Below are positions 1-9,700 of a stretch of DNA of 25,472 bases, in pieces. The translations under genes were made by a program, and so were the position numbers. Source of the stretch: a virus; IMG/VR virus record IMGVR_UViG_3300025131_000380, positions 1-25,472 of that record; one strand, given 5' to 3'. Position 1 is the first letter of the stretch. Every line of letters begins with the position of its first letter. The notes beneath the pieces are model-generated. The model was not told the origin of the DNA. It saw nothing but the letters and a program-made list of their open reading frames with translations, and searched no databases.

Positions 1-118
1 ACTTGTTAATACTTAATTGAGATTACTTTAAACAAGGCAGAAAGGTATTGGAAAAAAACCTAAAGACTTTTTTAAAACCAATTAATGTTAACATTAGTTA
101 ATAATATATATACAGAAA
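1..118. other. Non-coding left flank with palindrome and hairpin
   Basis: No gene is visible in these AT-rich bases, which lie downstream of the metallopeptidase stop. A perfect 14-base palindrome, TAATGTTAACATTA, occupies 83-96. An imperfect hairpin at 47-82 pairs ATTGG with CCAAT and an A-run with a T-run. On the minus strand its 3' arm is T-rich, so it could act as a weak terminator of the late operon, but the stem is mostly A-T and interrupted. Confidence 0.4.
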
Positions 119-853
119 TTATTTCTTATTCAAATATTTTTTTACTTCTTTTTCTGCAAATCGTTCAGCTTTCTCTTCCCACTTATTATCATCGTGGGGA
201 TCTAAACCGTCATAAGCAGCCATTGTTCCTGCTTGAGTGTATTTCTTCACAAATTTTTTAACTCCTAATCTATATGCATCTTTAGCATGTTTAATTTCAT
301 GCAGTACAGACATTAAAAACTCTCTCATAGATTTATAAGATGGTCTAAGTGTAATAGTATCCGTTTCAGGAACATATTCTCCTGAATTCTTACCAGTAAT
401 TATTTTAACTTTAGATTTAAGTTTATACTTTTTAACTAATCTCTTTGCAGTTTCTATATAATCTACTCTTTCCATCAAAAAATATTTCATAGCTTTTCTA
501 TAATGAGAATTTTCATCTAACTCTACTGAATTTTGTTCTTCAAAATCTTTTTCAGGTATCCAATTTTCCCATTTTTGAAATTCTGCTTCAAATTGTTTAT
601 CTATCTTGGCAACATATGCAGTTTTTCTAACAGCATATTGTTCTTCTTCACCTTTACCATAAATGTAATCTGCTTTTGGAAAAAGCATTTGTATATAACC
701 ACCTCTAACAAACCATGGTTCAGGTTTACCTGCTAATGTACCTAAAGTTCTTTTTTTATCACCTCTGATAAATCCTGTATCAGGTTCACCCTCATCGCAA
801 GTGTACCCACCTATATTAGAAGTTATTTCCATTAATTTTTTAAACTTACCCAT
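119..853 (-). CDS. HExxH zinc metallopeptidase-like protein
   Basis: This 244-residue protein has the sequence HEIKH at residues 185-189, inside a predicted helix (LMSVLHEIKHAKDAY), which is the zinc-binding and catalytic motif of gluzincin/IrrE-type peptidases. About 40 residues later, KWEEKAERFA (224-233) resembles the helix that supplies the third zinc ligand (Glu) in M78/ImmA-type proteins. The first 110 residues match no family I recognise; they contain one Cys and many acidic residues. There is no signal peptide. The ATG overlaps the stop of the upstream virion gene (TAATG), so the two are probably translated together as the last genes of the structural operon. This position suggests a virion-associated or maturation protease, but that is inference. 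The motif is clear; activity and substrate are unknown. Confidence 0.7.
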   Translation of the reverse strand: MGKFKKLMEITSNIGGYTCDEGEPDTGFIRGDKKRTLGTLAGKPEPWFVRGGYIQMLFPKADYIYGKGEEEQYAVRKTAYVAKIDKQFEAEFQKWENWIPEKDFEEQNSVELDENSHYRKAMKYFLMERVDYIETAKRLVKKYKLKSKVKIITGKNSGEYVPETDTITLRPSYKSMREFLMSVLHEIKHAKDAYRLGVKKFVKKYTQAGTMAAYDGLDPHDDNKWEEKAERFAEKEVKKYLNKK

Positions 854-1866
854 TATGCATCAAACCTTACTACTATACCTAATGATAGATCTTTATCATT
901 TTTTATAGGATGTGATAACTGCCCTATAGCAATTAAATCATTAAAATCATTATACAACCCAACTTTAGTAACATAAGGTGCAAATTGAGAGTGTGTAACA
1001 AAATTTTCATAACTATCTGCTTGTTCATAAGAATGTTTATATGAACCAGATTTAGCAGTTGCATGTCCTGGTGGAAATAACTTCCAAGATTCAGATCCAG
1101 AAACATTTATACTTCCACTTTTATTTAGAGTTGTAGAAATATTTGTAGTAGAATTATACTCATTTGGACCTATTATACAAGTATATGAATGTTCTCTTAT
1201 TGTAGTCTGTGCTTTATACCTTAAACTAAATCCATCAGTACTAGTTCCTGTTCCTACATCTACATATCTTGATCCTGTATTAGTAGTAACTAATAATCCA
1301 TGTTCATAAAATACATTGCCTACAAAACTTCCTGTAGCTTTATATTTGTATTCGTCAGCAAAACTATGACTTGCAAATGTAGCGAAACTAGCAGAACGAA
1401 CAGTACTACTATTATCATACAAATTTCCATTACCATCATCAACTATAGTAACTGTTTCAGGAGTACTGTCGTCTGTTAAAGTTATTGATTTTGGTCTTAT
1501 TCTCTCACCAAACAAATTTTTTGATACAGATATTATTGATGCTGAAGCATGTAAAAGACGATATTGTTTGTTAGAATTTTGACCAAAATTGTTAAATGGA
1601 TTTAAAGTTCCAACTGTCCTTTCAATTCCAGACCCGCGTTGTCTATAATACATTTTATTAATCATAAACCAAGTAGGTATGTGATAAAAACTAGCAGATT
1701 CAAAAGTCGTTTTTGTAGCAGTATTTGGATCAAAACTATATAGGCTTGAACTGATTGCTCTAAACCCATATATATTACTTCCACTATCTACATTAGTTAC
1801 AGTAAATTCTTTGTATACTTTAAATGGTGTTACGTTGATATCTCTTGGGTCGAGTCTTTTTAACAT
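853..1866 (-). CDS. Virion structural protein, paralogue A
   Basis: This 337-residue protein is rich in Ser, Thr, Gly and Tyr, as is typical of phage tail or fibre proteins. Its C-terminus (about 290-337) contains VTKVGLYNDFNDLIAIGQLS followed by HP. It closely parallels the end of the next upstream gene product (ITQVGLYNDNNELLAIAKLS followed by KP), so the two share a C-terminal domain. A weaker match lies just before it (EHSYTCIIGPNEYN here, SQHYFCRVPNKEFN there). It has no membrane segments. The ribosome binding site is GGGAG upstream of the ATG. The gene lies 18 bases after its paralogue and overlaps the peptidase gene by TAATG. A role in the tail, neck or baseplate periphery is inferred from position; no specific T4 counterpart is recognised. 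Confidence 0.65.
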   Translation of the reverse strand: MLKRLDPRDINVTPFKVYKEFTVTNVDSGSNIYGFRAISSSLYSFDPNTATKTTFESASFYHIPTWFMINKMYYRQRGSGIERTVGTLNPFNNFGQNSNKQYRLLHASASIISVSKNLFGERIRPKSITLTDDSTPETVTIVDDGNGNLYDNSSTVRSASFATFASHSFADEYKYKATGSFVGNVFYEHGLLVTTNTGSRYVDVGTGTSTDGFSLRYKAQTTIREHSYTCIIGPNEYNSTTNISTTLNKSGSINVSGSESWKLFPPGHATAKSGSYKHSYEQADSYENFVTHSQFAPYVTKVGLYNDFNDLIAIGQLSHPIKNDKDLSLGIVVRFDA

Positions 1867-1884
1867 GACCTATTTCTCCCAAGT

Positions 1885-2934
1885 TTAGAAATCTAATTTG
1901 ACTTTGATAATAGCTTCTCGAGAATAAGATTTTAATAATGGTTTACTCAATTTAGCAATAGCCAACAATTCATTATTGTCATTATATAATCCAACTTGAG
2001 TTATAAAAGTTTTAGGATTTTTGAAAAAAGTTGCATTAGTAAAAGAACCATCTGATCCAGAAGTGAAAGTAGGATTTGAACTAAAATTAAATTCTTTATT
2101 TGGAACTCTACAAAAATAATGTTGTGAAGTAATTACTTCTTCTCTACGAGATTGAAATTTTCCAGCAACTTTTATTCTATCATAAAAGATATCATTATTA
2201 GCACCATTAACATTCGAACCTGATTGAGCAATAAATGAAGCTGAGGTGTTTAATATGGGACCATTAAAAACTATTATTCCCAGATCTGGATAAAATAATC
2301 CATACCCACCGCCAGGTTGATCAGCAGCTTCTGTATCAGTGTCCGCTATTCCACTTGAAATTGAACCACTAACAACATTAAAAACTCTACCACCTTGATT
2401 AACTTCTGGAGATGTAGTAGCACCACTGTCATCTATAAACTTATAAAGTTCTGCTTCAGTACTACCACTAATATGAAGTTCCCAATTACCGGGATCCATC
2501 TTTTCACGAAGTTGTTGTCTAGCAGCAGATATAGCAAAAACAAAGTTAGGCTTAATATTACCACCCGATCCAGCAAAAGTAAATTTTTCTTCAGTTGGTC
2601 CTAAAAGAACATTTGATAATTGTCTATAAATTGCTGCTGAAGCACGATTCCCATCCACTCCTTTTTTACCTAATGATCCACTACCATTAACATCTCCGTA
2701 TGCTATAGAAAACTGTGCTTGAGCTGTACTATCACTTTGGGGATTTGTACCGTAAACATCTAAATAATGAGCTCCACTACTTCCTGATTGTGTAGATGAT
2801 GTATAAAATGCTGATAATGTACCACTACCATTTTCCCACATTCCAGACGAAACGGTATCTCTAACATTTGTTACTATATCACTTGATAAAGGACTTCCTG
2901 CGTCTTCAATATTAAAATCTTTATATATAGACAT
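1885..2934 (-). CDS. Virion structural protein, paralogue B
   Basis: This 349-residue Ser/Gly/Asn-rich protein carries the same C-terminal domain as its downstream neighbour (VGLYNDNNELLAIAKLSKP near residue 320). The N-terminal two thirds are low in charge and rich in SGS and SSS runs, typical of beta-structured tail proteins. The segment GGYGLFYPDLGIIVFNGP (about 209-226) may match EHGLLVTT of paralogue A. The start codon has GGAG 10 bases upstream. The gene sits 28 bases after the 222-residue protein gene in the late operon. The pair probably arose by duplication of an attachment or assembly domain, and the divergent N-termini may serve different positions in the particle. Function is inferred from context only. 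Confidence 0.65.
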   Translation of the reverse strand: MSIYKDFNIEDAGSPLSSDIVTNVRDTVSSGMWENGSGTLSAFYTSSTQSGSSGAHYLDVYGTNPQSDSTAQAQFSIAYGDVNGSGSLGKKGVDGNRASAAIYRQLSNVLLGPTEEKFTFAGSGGNIKPNFVFAISAARQQLREKMDPGNWELHISGSTEAELYKFIDDSGATTSPEVNQGGRVFNVVSGSISSGIADTDTEAADQPGGGYGLFYPDLGIIVFNGPILNTSASFIAQSGSNVNGANNDIFYDRIKVAGKFQSRREEVITSQHYFCRVPNKEFNFSSNPTFTSGSDGSFTNATFFKNPKTFITQVGLYNDNNELLAIAKLSKPLLKSYSREAIIKVKLDF

Positions 2935-2962
2935 ATCTTATTTCTCCAATTATTTAGCTACT

Positions 2963-3631
2963 CTACGCCGCCCCTGCACCTTTAATCAAGGAATTTAATG
3001 TTACATTATTAGTTATTGTAATAGAAGTAGTAGCTCCTGTGTCATTTCCTACTATTGTAAGTTGAGTAGCCTTAGGCGCACTTACACCACTACCAACGCC
3101 AATTTGTACTTTTTTAGCCGAAAGGGTTAAACTGTTAGGTGCATCATCTTCCCCTAAGAAAAATGGGGTTGTTGTTCCAACTCCTTCTCCAGCAGCCACT
3201 GTTACTGTCATAGTACATACCGATTGATCATGTAATATAAATGTATAAGAAGAATCAGCAACATTTGCTGTATTTACATTTACTTCCGATGGAGGCTGTG
3301 ATAGTCCACCCGCAGCACCAAATGTTATAGATCCAGGCGCAACAGAAATAACAGGCATTTTAATAGTATTTTTAGGTAAACTTATTAATTTATACCTCAT
3401 AACATGATTCTCATCAGGTATTGCTTCCAACAATGGCATATTTTCAATTACCTTTCCATAGTAATCCGTACCATTAGGATGTGTTACATCCCACAAGTTA
3501 TAATCTACCTCATCATCCGCTAAAGCAAATTTAGTAATATTAAATTCATCTGTTCCTTGTGCCAACAATTCACGACCTTTTTTTGTTAATATAGCATCTA
3601 CAGTAACAGTTGTATTGTTTAAAAATCCCAT
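2963..3631 (-). CDS. Virion structural protein with Ig-like C-terminal half
   Basis: This 222-residue protein has two parts. Residues 1-95 (starting MGFLNNTTVTVDAILTKKGR, with FALADDEVDYNLWD near 36-49) resemble a conserved N-terminal module of structural proteins in T4-like marine phages, as I remember it. Residues 98-222 are Thr/Val/Ala/Gly-rich with alternating beta-strand character (VTVAAGEGVG, TSITITNN), as in Ig-like surface domains of phage proteins, ending GAGAA. A good site, AGGAG, lies 8 bases before the ATG. Upstream is an 82-base gap with a candidate late promoter motif (3678-3688), so a new transcript may begin here. There is no enzyme motif. A decorative or adhesive role is inference. 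Confidence 0.6.
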   Translation of the reverse strand: MGFLNNTTVTVDAILTKKGRELLAQGTDEFNITKFALADDEVDYNLWDVTHPNGTDYYGKVIENMPLLEAIPDENHVMRYKLISLPKNTIKMPVISVAPGSITFGAAGGLSQPPSEVNVNTANVADSSYTFILHDQSVCTMTVTVAAGEGVGTTTPFFLGEDDAPNSLTLSAKKVQIGVGSGVSAPKATQLTIVGNDTGATTSITITNNVTLNSLIKGAGAA

Positions 3632-3677
3632 AATTAGCTCCTAATACTTTTAAATTTAGATTGTATGATATAACTCA

Positions 3678-3688
3678 TATATAAATAT
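3678..3688. promoter_or_regulatory. Candidate late promoter motif, copy 1
   Basis: The plus strand reads TATATAAATAT, which contains the T4 late promoter octamer TATAAATA at 3680-3687. It lies in the only sizeable gap of the left structural block, 47 bases upstream of the minus-strand gene at 2963-3631. The same 11 bases recur at 14882 and 17003. The T4 octamer reads on the plus strand while the downstream genes lie on the minus strand, so the functional orientation is unresolved. On the minus strand the motif reads ATATTTATATA. Confidence 0.4.
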
Positions 3689-3713
3689 CATTCTTTCTAA
3701 TTTTTATTACTTT

Positions 3714-6700
3714 TTATTTACGACCTTTACCACCCCGTTTTTTTGGAGAAGTTTTACCACGACGTTTTACTGGAGGCGTTACCTTTTTCTTATATACAGG
3801 GTTTTTTATACGTTTTTGTAAAGGTTTAGTTTCTTTCCTCTCAGTTTTCTTTTTTGGTTTTGCAGTACCCGCCTTACGTTTCGTTTTTCGTTTTGGCCGA
3901 CCTTCAGCTTTACGTTTTTCTACAAGTTTCTTTTTTCTATCAGCATCTGTTTCTACTACATCTTCCACAAGACGTTTAGCTTCTCTCAATCCTTTTAATC
4001 CTCTTAATTTTTTAATAGGTATTTCGCGTTCTTTTATTTCCTCTACAACTTCAGGGAGTAGTACACCATTTTCATCAAGTAACATTTTAGGAAAACTAGG
4101 CAATTCGCCTTTTGGTCCCAATATGAATCCTTCTGTAAGCTCTCTGGGAAGTTGTAATTTTTCAGGAAGTTTTTCTTTTCTTTCATCTCTTTCTTTAAAA
4201 TCTGAAACTATTCCTTCTCCAGTTGTTAATGTTGAATCTCCAGTTTTCGTAGTTACTAACTTTGTAGGAGCTGTAATTATTACTTCTACCGGAGACTTAC
4301 GATCAGCTGAAGTTTTAAGAACGTTTTTAGATCCACCATAAGTTCTATTAAATAATGCAGTATTATGTTCTACTAAATTATCTAAATCTACATTATAATA
4401 AGATGAAGAATATGCAATTTCTAAAGAAGCACTTAAAGATGATGAATAAAATGACATCAACTTTTGATTTCTACCATATATTCTAGAGCCAGATACCGCC
4501 GGCTGTAAAACTTCTCTAGAACCAGATATAGTATCGCCAAATGACATCGTTACGTTAGAATAATATTTATCTCCCCTACTAAGTCTCTGCCATAAACTTC
4601 TTTCAAGAAATCTATCTCTAGCCTCTGAACTACTTGCTTCATATAATAAATATGCTCCACTTGAAGACATCATAGATCCCGTTTCATAGCTATAAACTCT
4701 AATATCAGCATCATATGCATTAAAACTTCTAACTACATTTCTATCATGATTATATGATGATGTAATTTGTATTAAACCATCTACCATATTTCCAATATTT
4801 ATAGAAGAACTATAATATGGCGTTCTGATATCTGGATCTCTTCCCATAATAACTTTTGGTCTTTCAAAAATATTAGGTTCTATTAACAAACCAATATCCG
4901 CCTTTGTTCTAGCAGGAATCATTTTTCTTAACTGTGGATATAATGATTGATCATAATATTTAATGAGTCTGATATAATCCCAAAAATTATTTGGAGATGT
5001 ATATTTCTTCCAATAATTATCTGCAACATAATTTAGTCCTCTATAATTTAATTTCAATTTATCTCTTGGATCTCCTAAATAGTTATCAAAATTCAAGTTA
5101 GCTACAGAATTTATTATATCATTGTTTATAACATCTGTAGGTGCAAAGAATATACCAACTTTATTTAAATCAATTGGTGCACTATCATAGGCGCTCACAG
5201 TTGCTCTTCTATCTGGCTGTAAATGCTGTCCAGGTTTAATTGAATTACTTTCAAGTCTAATCTTATTAGTTGTTCTTCTTAATGCACCTATACTTGGTAT
5301 AAATGATTTCAATTCATCTACAACACTTCTAAAAAAGTTTCCTGAAAATCCACTATGAGAACCAGAATAAGTAGTAGTCTGATTTGAACTAACATCACGA
5401 ATACCTTCTGTATCAGAACTTAAATCTTTATTATCATCAAATGAATATCTTAATACTAAATTATTATAAGAAGACGAAACTGTATTTCCATCATATGCTT
5501 TTGGATTACCTATATGATTTTTAAATGAACCTGTATTTAATGTTTCTGTCCAATGTCTGTATTCCATTATAGATCCAGTAAATGCAGACCCGACATCAGA
5601 TACTCCAGCGGATCCACTTCCACCAATATATATCTCTCCACTTCCCGTCCAAGCATTACTAAATGATGATGAAGCAGCATGTGTAACATCCATCGTTGTA
5701 GAGCTGTATAGATGTATCTTACTTCTACTTGAATCGTATTTACCTACATTCAATTCATAAGATTGTGAAATATTTGCATCATCACTGCCAGACATCCTCC
5801 GAACCATTACAGAATAGAAATCACCATCGTATATAGGTAAAGCTGATGATGACACTTCTTTGTATTGTCCAAGTGAAGCACCAACTTGTGAACCAGATAG
5901 CATAAAGGAAACAAAACCATAGTTATCAGTTGAATCGTTATCTTTCAATCTAATATACCAATCTTGATTATTATCATCTTCTTTTTGAACAAGTATTTGA
6001 TTAGAACTACTAACTGCTCTAAATCTAAACTCAATTGTATCTGGTTTTCTACCCGAATCAATATCATTACTCCACGCAGTTTTTACACTTTGAAAACCTC
6101 TAAAATCTAAAGCTTTTGTAAATTTTCGTGTAATTTCAAATTGTGGAGTTTCACTATCAGGAACATCAGGTCCACCATATTCTTTTACTCTTAAAATAGT
6201 TGATGGAATGCCATAAATATTTATGAGTCCTTTTAATGCTCTAATAGTTCCTTTGTTCTTTAAGAAGAACGGCATATTATTTATAATACGACTCCAAATT
6301 TCACGTGATAAATCCCTTTCTGATACAGTAGAATAATCTGAATATGCTGAGCCAGTAACTTCTTTTCCTAAAGCAAATTTTGTTAGCGGAACTAAATCTT
6401 TTCCATCATTTAAATTCCAACCTAAAGATTTAGCTACACTTCTCAATAAATCTTTTGATATACCTTCTGTTAACTTTTCTCTTCTATCAAAAGTATCAGT
6501 AATAGAATTTATATAAATCCATATATTATCAAAATGCTGTGCTACCATATCAGTAAAATCTAAGTAGACTTGATTTTCAGGATCTTCTTTTATATACTCG
6601 GGTAATAAATTACTTAATTTATTTAAATTTTCCGTATCATAATTAGAAGAACTAATCATAGCATTAGAAAACCACGTAGTTGCTTGAGATGATGTTGTAT

Positions 6701-9700
6701 GAGAAAAAATATAAGGACTGTTTAGTGTACCACTCCCACCAGCTACTGGCCATGAATTATCGTGAAATATTCCTAAAGAACTGCTGACATAAGAAGAACT
6801 TTCAAAATACATATATTTTTCAAATGAATCAAGATTATTTTTGATATCGTGTATTTTTGTATTCCACTTATTTAAATCAGAGGATGATCCGCTTACACCA
6901 ATATAAGATGAACTTATAGTTCTGTAATCTTCAATTAATTCTAATTTATATTTAAAATTCCTTATTCGTTTTTCAGCTGAACTAAAATTTACAAAATTTT
7001 CATACCGTGAGTAATCTGTATTAAGTTCTACACTGTCGATACTCTGACTTAAAAATTCATTTCTTAATTCTGTAGATATTATAGCATCATCTGTTAAAAT
7101 ATCAGTTTCAGTTTTAAAATCAGTTGTTCTTGCTTGGATTGGACTTTCGACATTTTTTAAATCTGGCGATTTTAAAACTAATTTACCAGTTTCTTCAGGA
7201 ACAAAATCAATTATTTTTATAGTTTCTTCTAAAGGATTTGCCATTTCCTTTACAATAATACACTCATCGAATTTTTTAAAATCATTTGGTAAAGGTTTAT
7301 ATAATTTATAAACAACTGAGTGTGGATAATTTTCAACTGATATTTTATCTTGCTTAAAATTCGTAGTTAAAAATAAATTATTATCAAATTTAAGATAAGT
7401 TCTTAAATCCATTGGATTTAAATTTAAATAAGATACTTGAAATGCAGGAAAAGTTCCTGGATTACTTATATCATAATATTCTGTTTCTGGATCTTCGTCA
7501 TCTACTCCTATATCTATAGCATTTTGTTTAAAATTTCTACTTACTGTAATGGTCTTCCCATCTGTACTCACACTTGCAATTTGAGCGGTAAAAGGTTTAA
7601 AAACATCTTGAGTAATAGATTGATCTCTTAATGTAAAGTCCATAAAAAGATCGTCTACCCAAGTTACACCATGAACTCCAACTGGTCCTCCACTAGAAGC
7701 TTGACCATAAATATATAAATACCATTTTTGATCTAATTTCCAATCATCAGGAATTTCTATTTCTAAATTAATTTTTTGCCATTCACCAGCAATAGTAGGT
7801 AATGCTTGTCTCCTAGTAATATTCGGTGATGTATAATGAAATCTTGGAGGCATTAATCCAGTACTATTCCATTGTTGTCCATCCCAAGTCCATAATCCAT
7901 TGCCAGCACTATTTGATCCTATGGGGTAATCTTCAAAATTAGCAGTAGAAAATCCTATTTTTAATGGATTAGGATCAAAATCAAATTCTGAAGAACCGTC
8001 ATCATAAATAGCATTAGAATTATAATTTGTAGCTGATGAATTTCTACTTCCCACAACTAATTCAGCACCATTTGTTCCTCGTTCACCAACCCCATAAAAT
8101 TTTAAATTAATATCCTTTGGCCAACCTCCTTCTATTCCATCACCAGCAGATGACTTAAATCTATAAACTTGATCACCCACAATAGTATTATATCTTGACC
8201 AACCACGTTTTGGAAACATTACGTCTGGTTCTGAAGGTAATCCAGCAAAGTTATCAGACCTATTCTGCGGGTAACCAGAATCAAAACCACCGTCTATTAA
8301 ATCACCACCATTATCACCGTCTGTAAGTCTCCAATATAGATCTCCTATGAAAGCATAATATTTAAGAGTGCCCGAACTATCTCCATTTTTAAAAGACCAT
8401 TCCATTTTATTATTATTATCTATAACTGCATCATTAAATGCTGAATCTAAATCCTTCAAAAGTTGAACTTGTAAACCCTGTCTTGTTTGTACACCTACAT
8501 TAGTTTTTATATAAAAATATTTATTTGACTCAATAGTACTTACGCCACTATTTTCATCTATATCTCCATTATTATAAAATATCAAAAACCAACTACTTTT
8601 TATACCATCATTCCCGCCCTCTGGAACTCTTGTAATACTTTGTATAAAACCGTTAGCAAAAATGTCTTCATATAAAGTACTGCCATTGTCTAATATTACA
8701 TCTCTTGTGCCTATAAAATAATCATCAAAAGCATGTAATTGTATTTTATTATAATCAGTTGTATATTCCCATTCAGTGATCCAGACTAGATCATCTTTAA
8801 TTAATATTCCATTATCCCCTGTCTGAGTACCAGTTTGCCACCCACTATTTAATCCCCGAGTGGTATCTCTTCTAAATAAAGGAGAACCTTGACCTTCTAA
8901 TTGATATGGGTGGCTATTTATTGCATCGGGCCATTCTAAAGGATTTACTGATCCTACAGGAGGTGATGGACTATTTGTATTACCATGTATTACCCACGCA
9001 CTTCCATCCCACTCCCATTCTCCACCATTACTTAATGTACCTTCCAGTGTATAATCGATGTCCCCTTCAGATCCTAAATTTGGGCTCCATACAAAAACTG
9101 GATTTGCTCCTCCTGAAGATTGAGTTATTATCCAAGCACCTGCTCCACCCCAATATGCAGTTGTATCTCCTATTGCTAAATCAGCAAAGGTTAAATTATA
9201 TGTAGTCAGTATCATTACAAGTCTAGCTGGTGGTTGTGGTTCAATTGCGGTTGCATTTCCACTACTATTAGCCATATAACCCGTTGGAGGATGAGTTGGC
9301 ATTGTTTCTGTAGGATCTGGACTATTTGGATCAAAATAACCGGTTGGCTTTAACGGAGTTGGATCATCTTCAACTATCATTTCATCAGCGTATCTAAGAG
9401 ATACCTGCACTCCTTTACCAGCAACTGTACTTTTTACATTAAGACTCACATTTACAATATCACCGTGTGTAACTCCTTGTCCTTGTAAATTATTCATCCG
9501 TTGACTTATACCTAACCAACGATGAGGTATATTACTCGGCCAAATATCTAAGTCAGTAAACATATCATTCTGATCGGGAAACTTCATAGCAGTTCCACCC
9601 GTCATACCTTCTCCTATTACCCACCTAGCATGATAACCAACAGCAGCAGTTCCTCCAGTAGAACCTCCTGCAAAACTATTAAATCCAGAAGACCAATTTT

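Noticed and set aside
8906-9205. 99-residue plus-strand open frame within the giant tail gene
   Set aside because: It is Leu/His-rich shadow translation antisense to a continuous structural gene.
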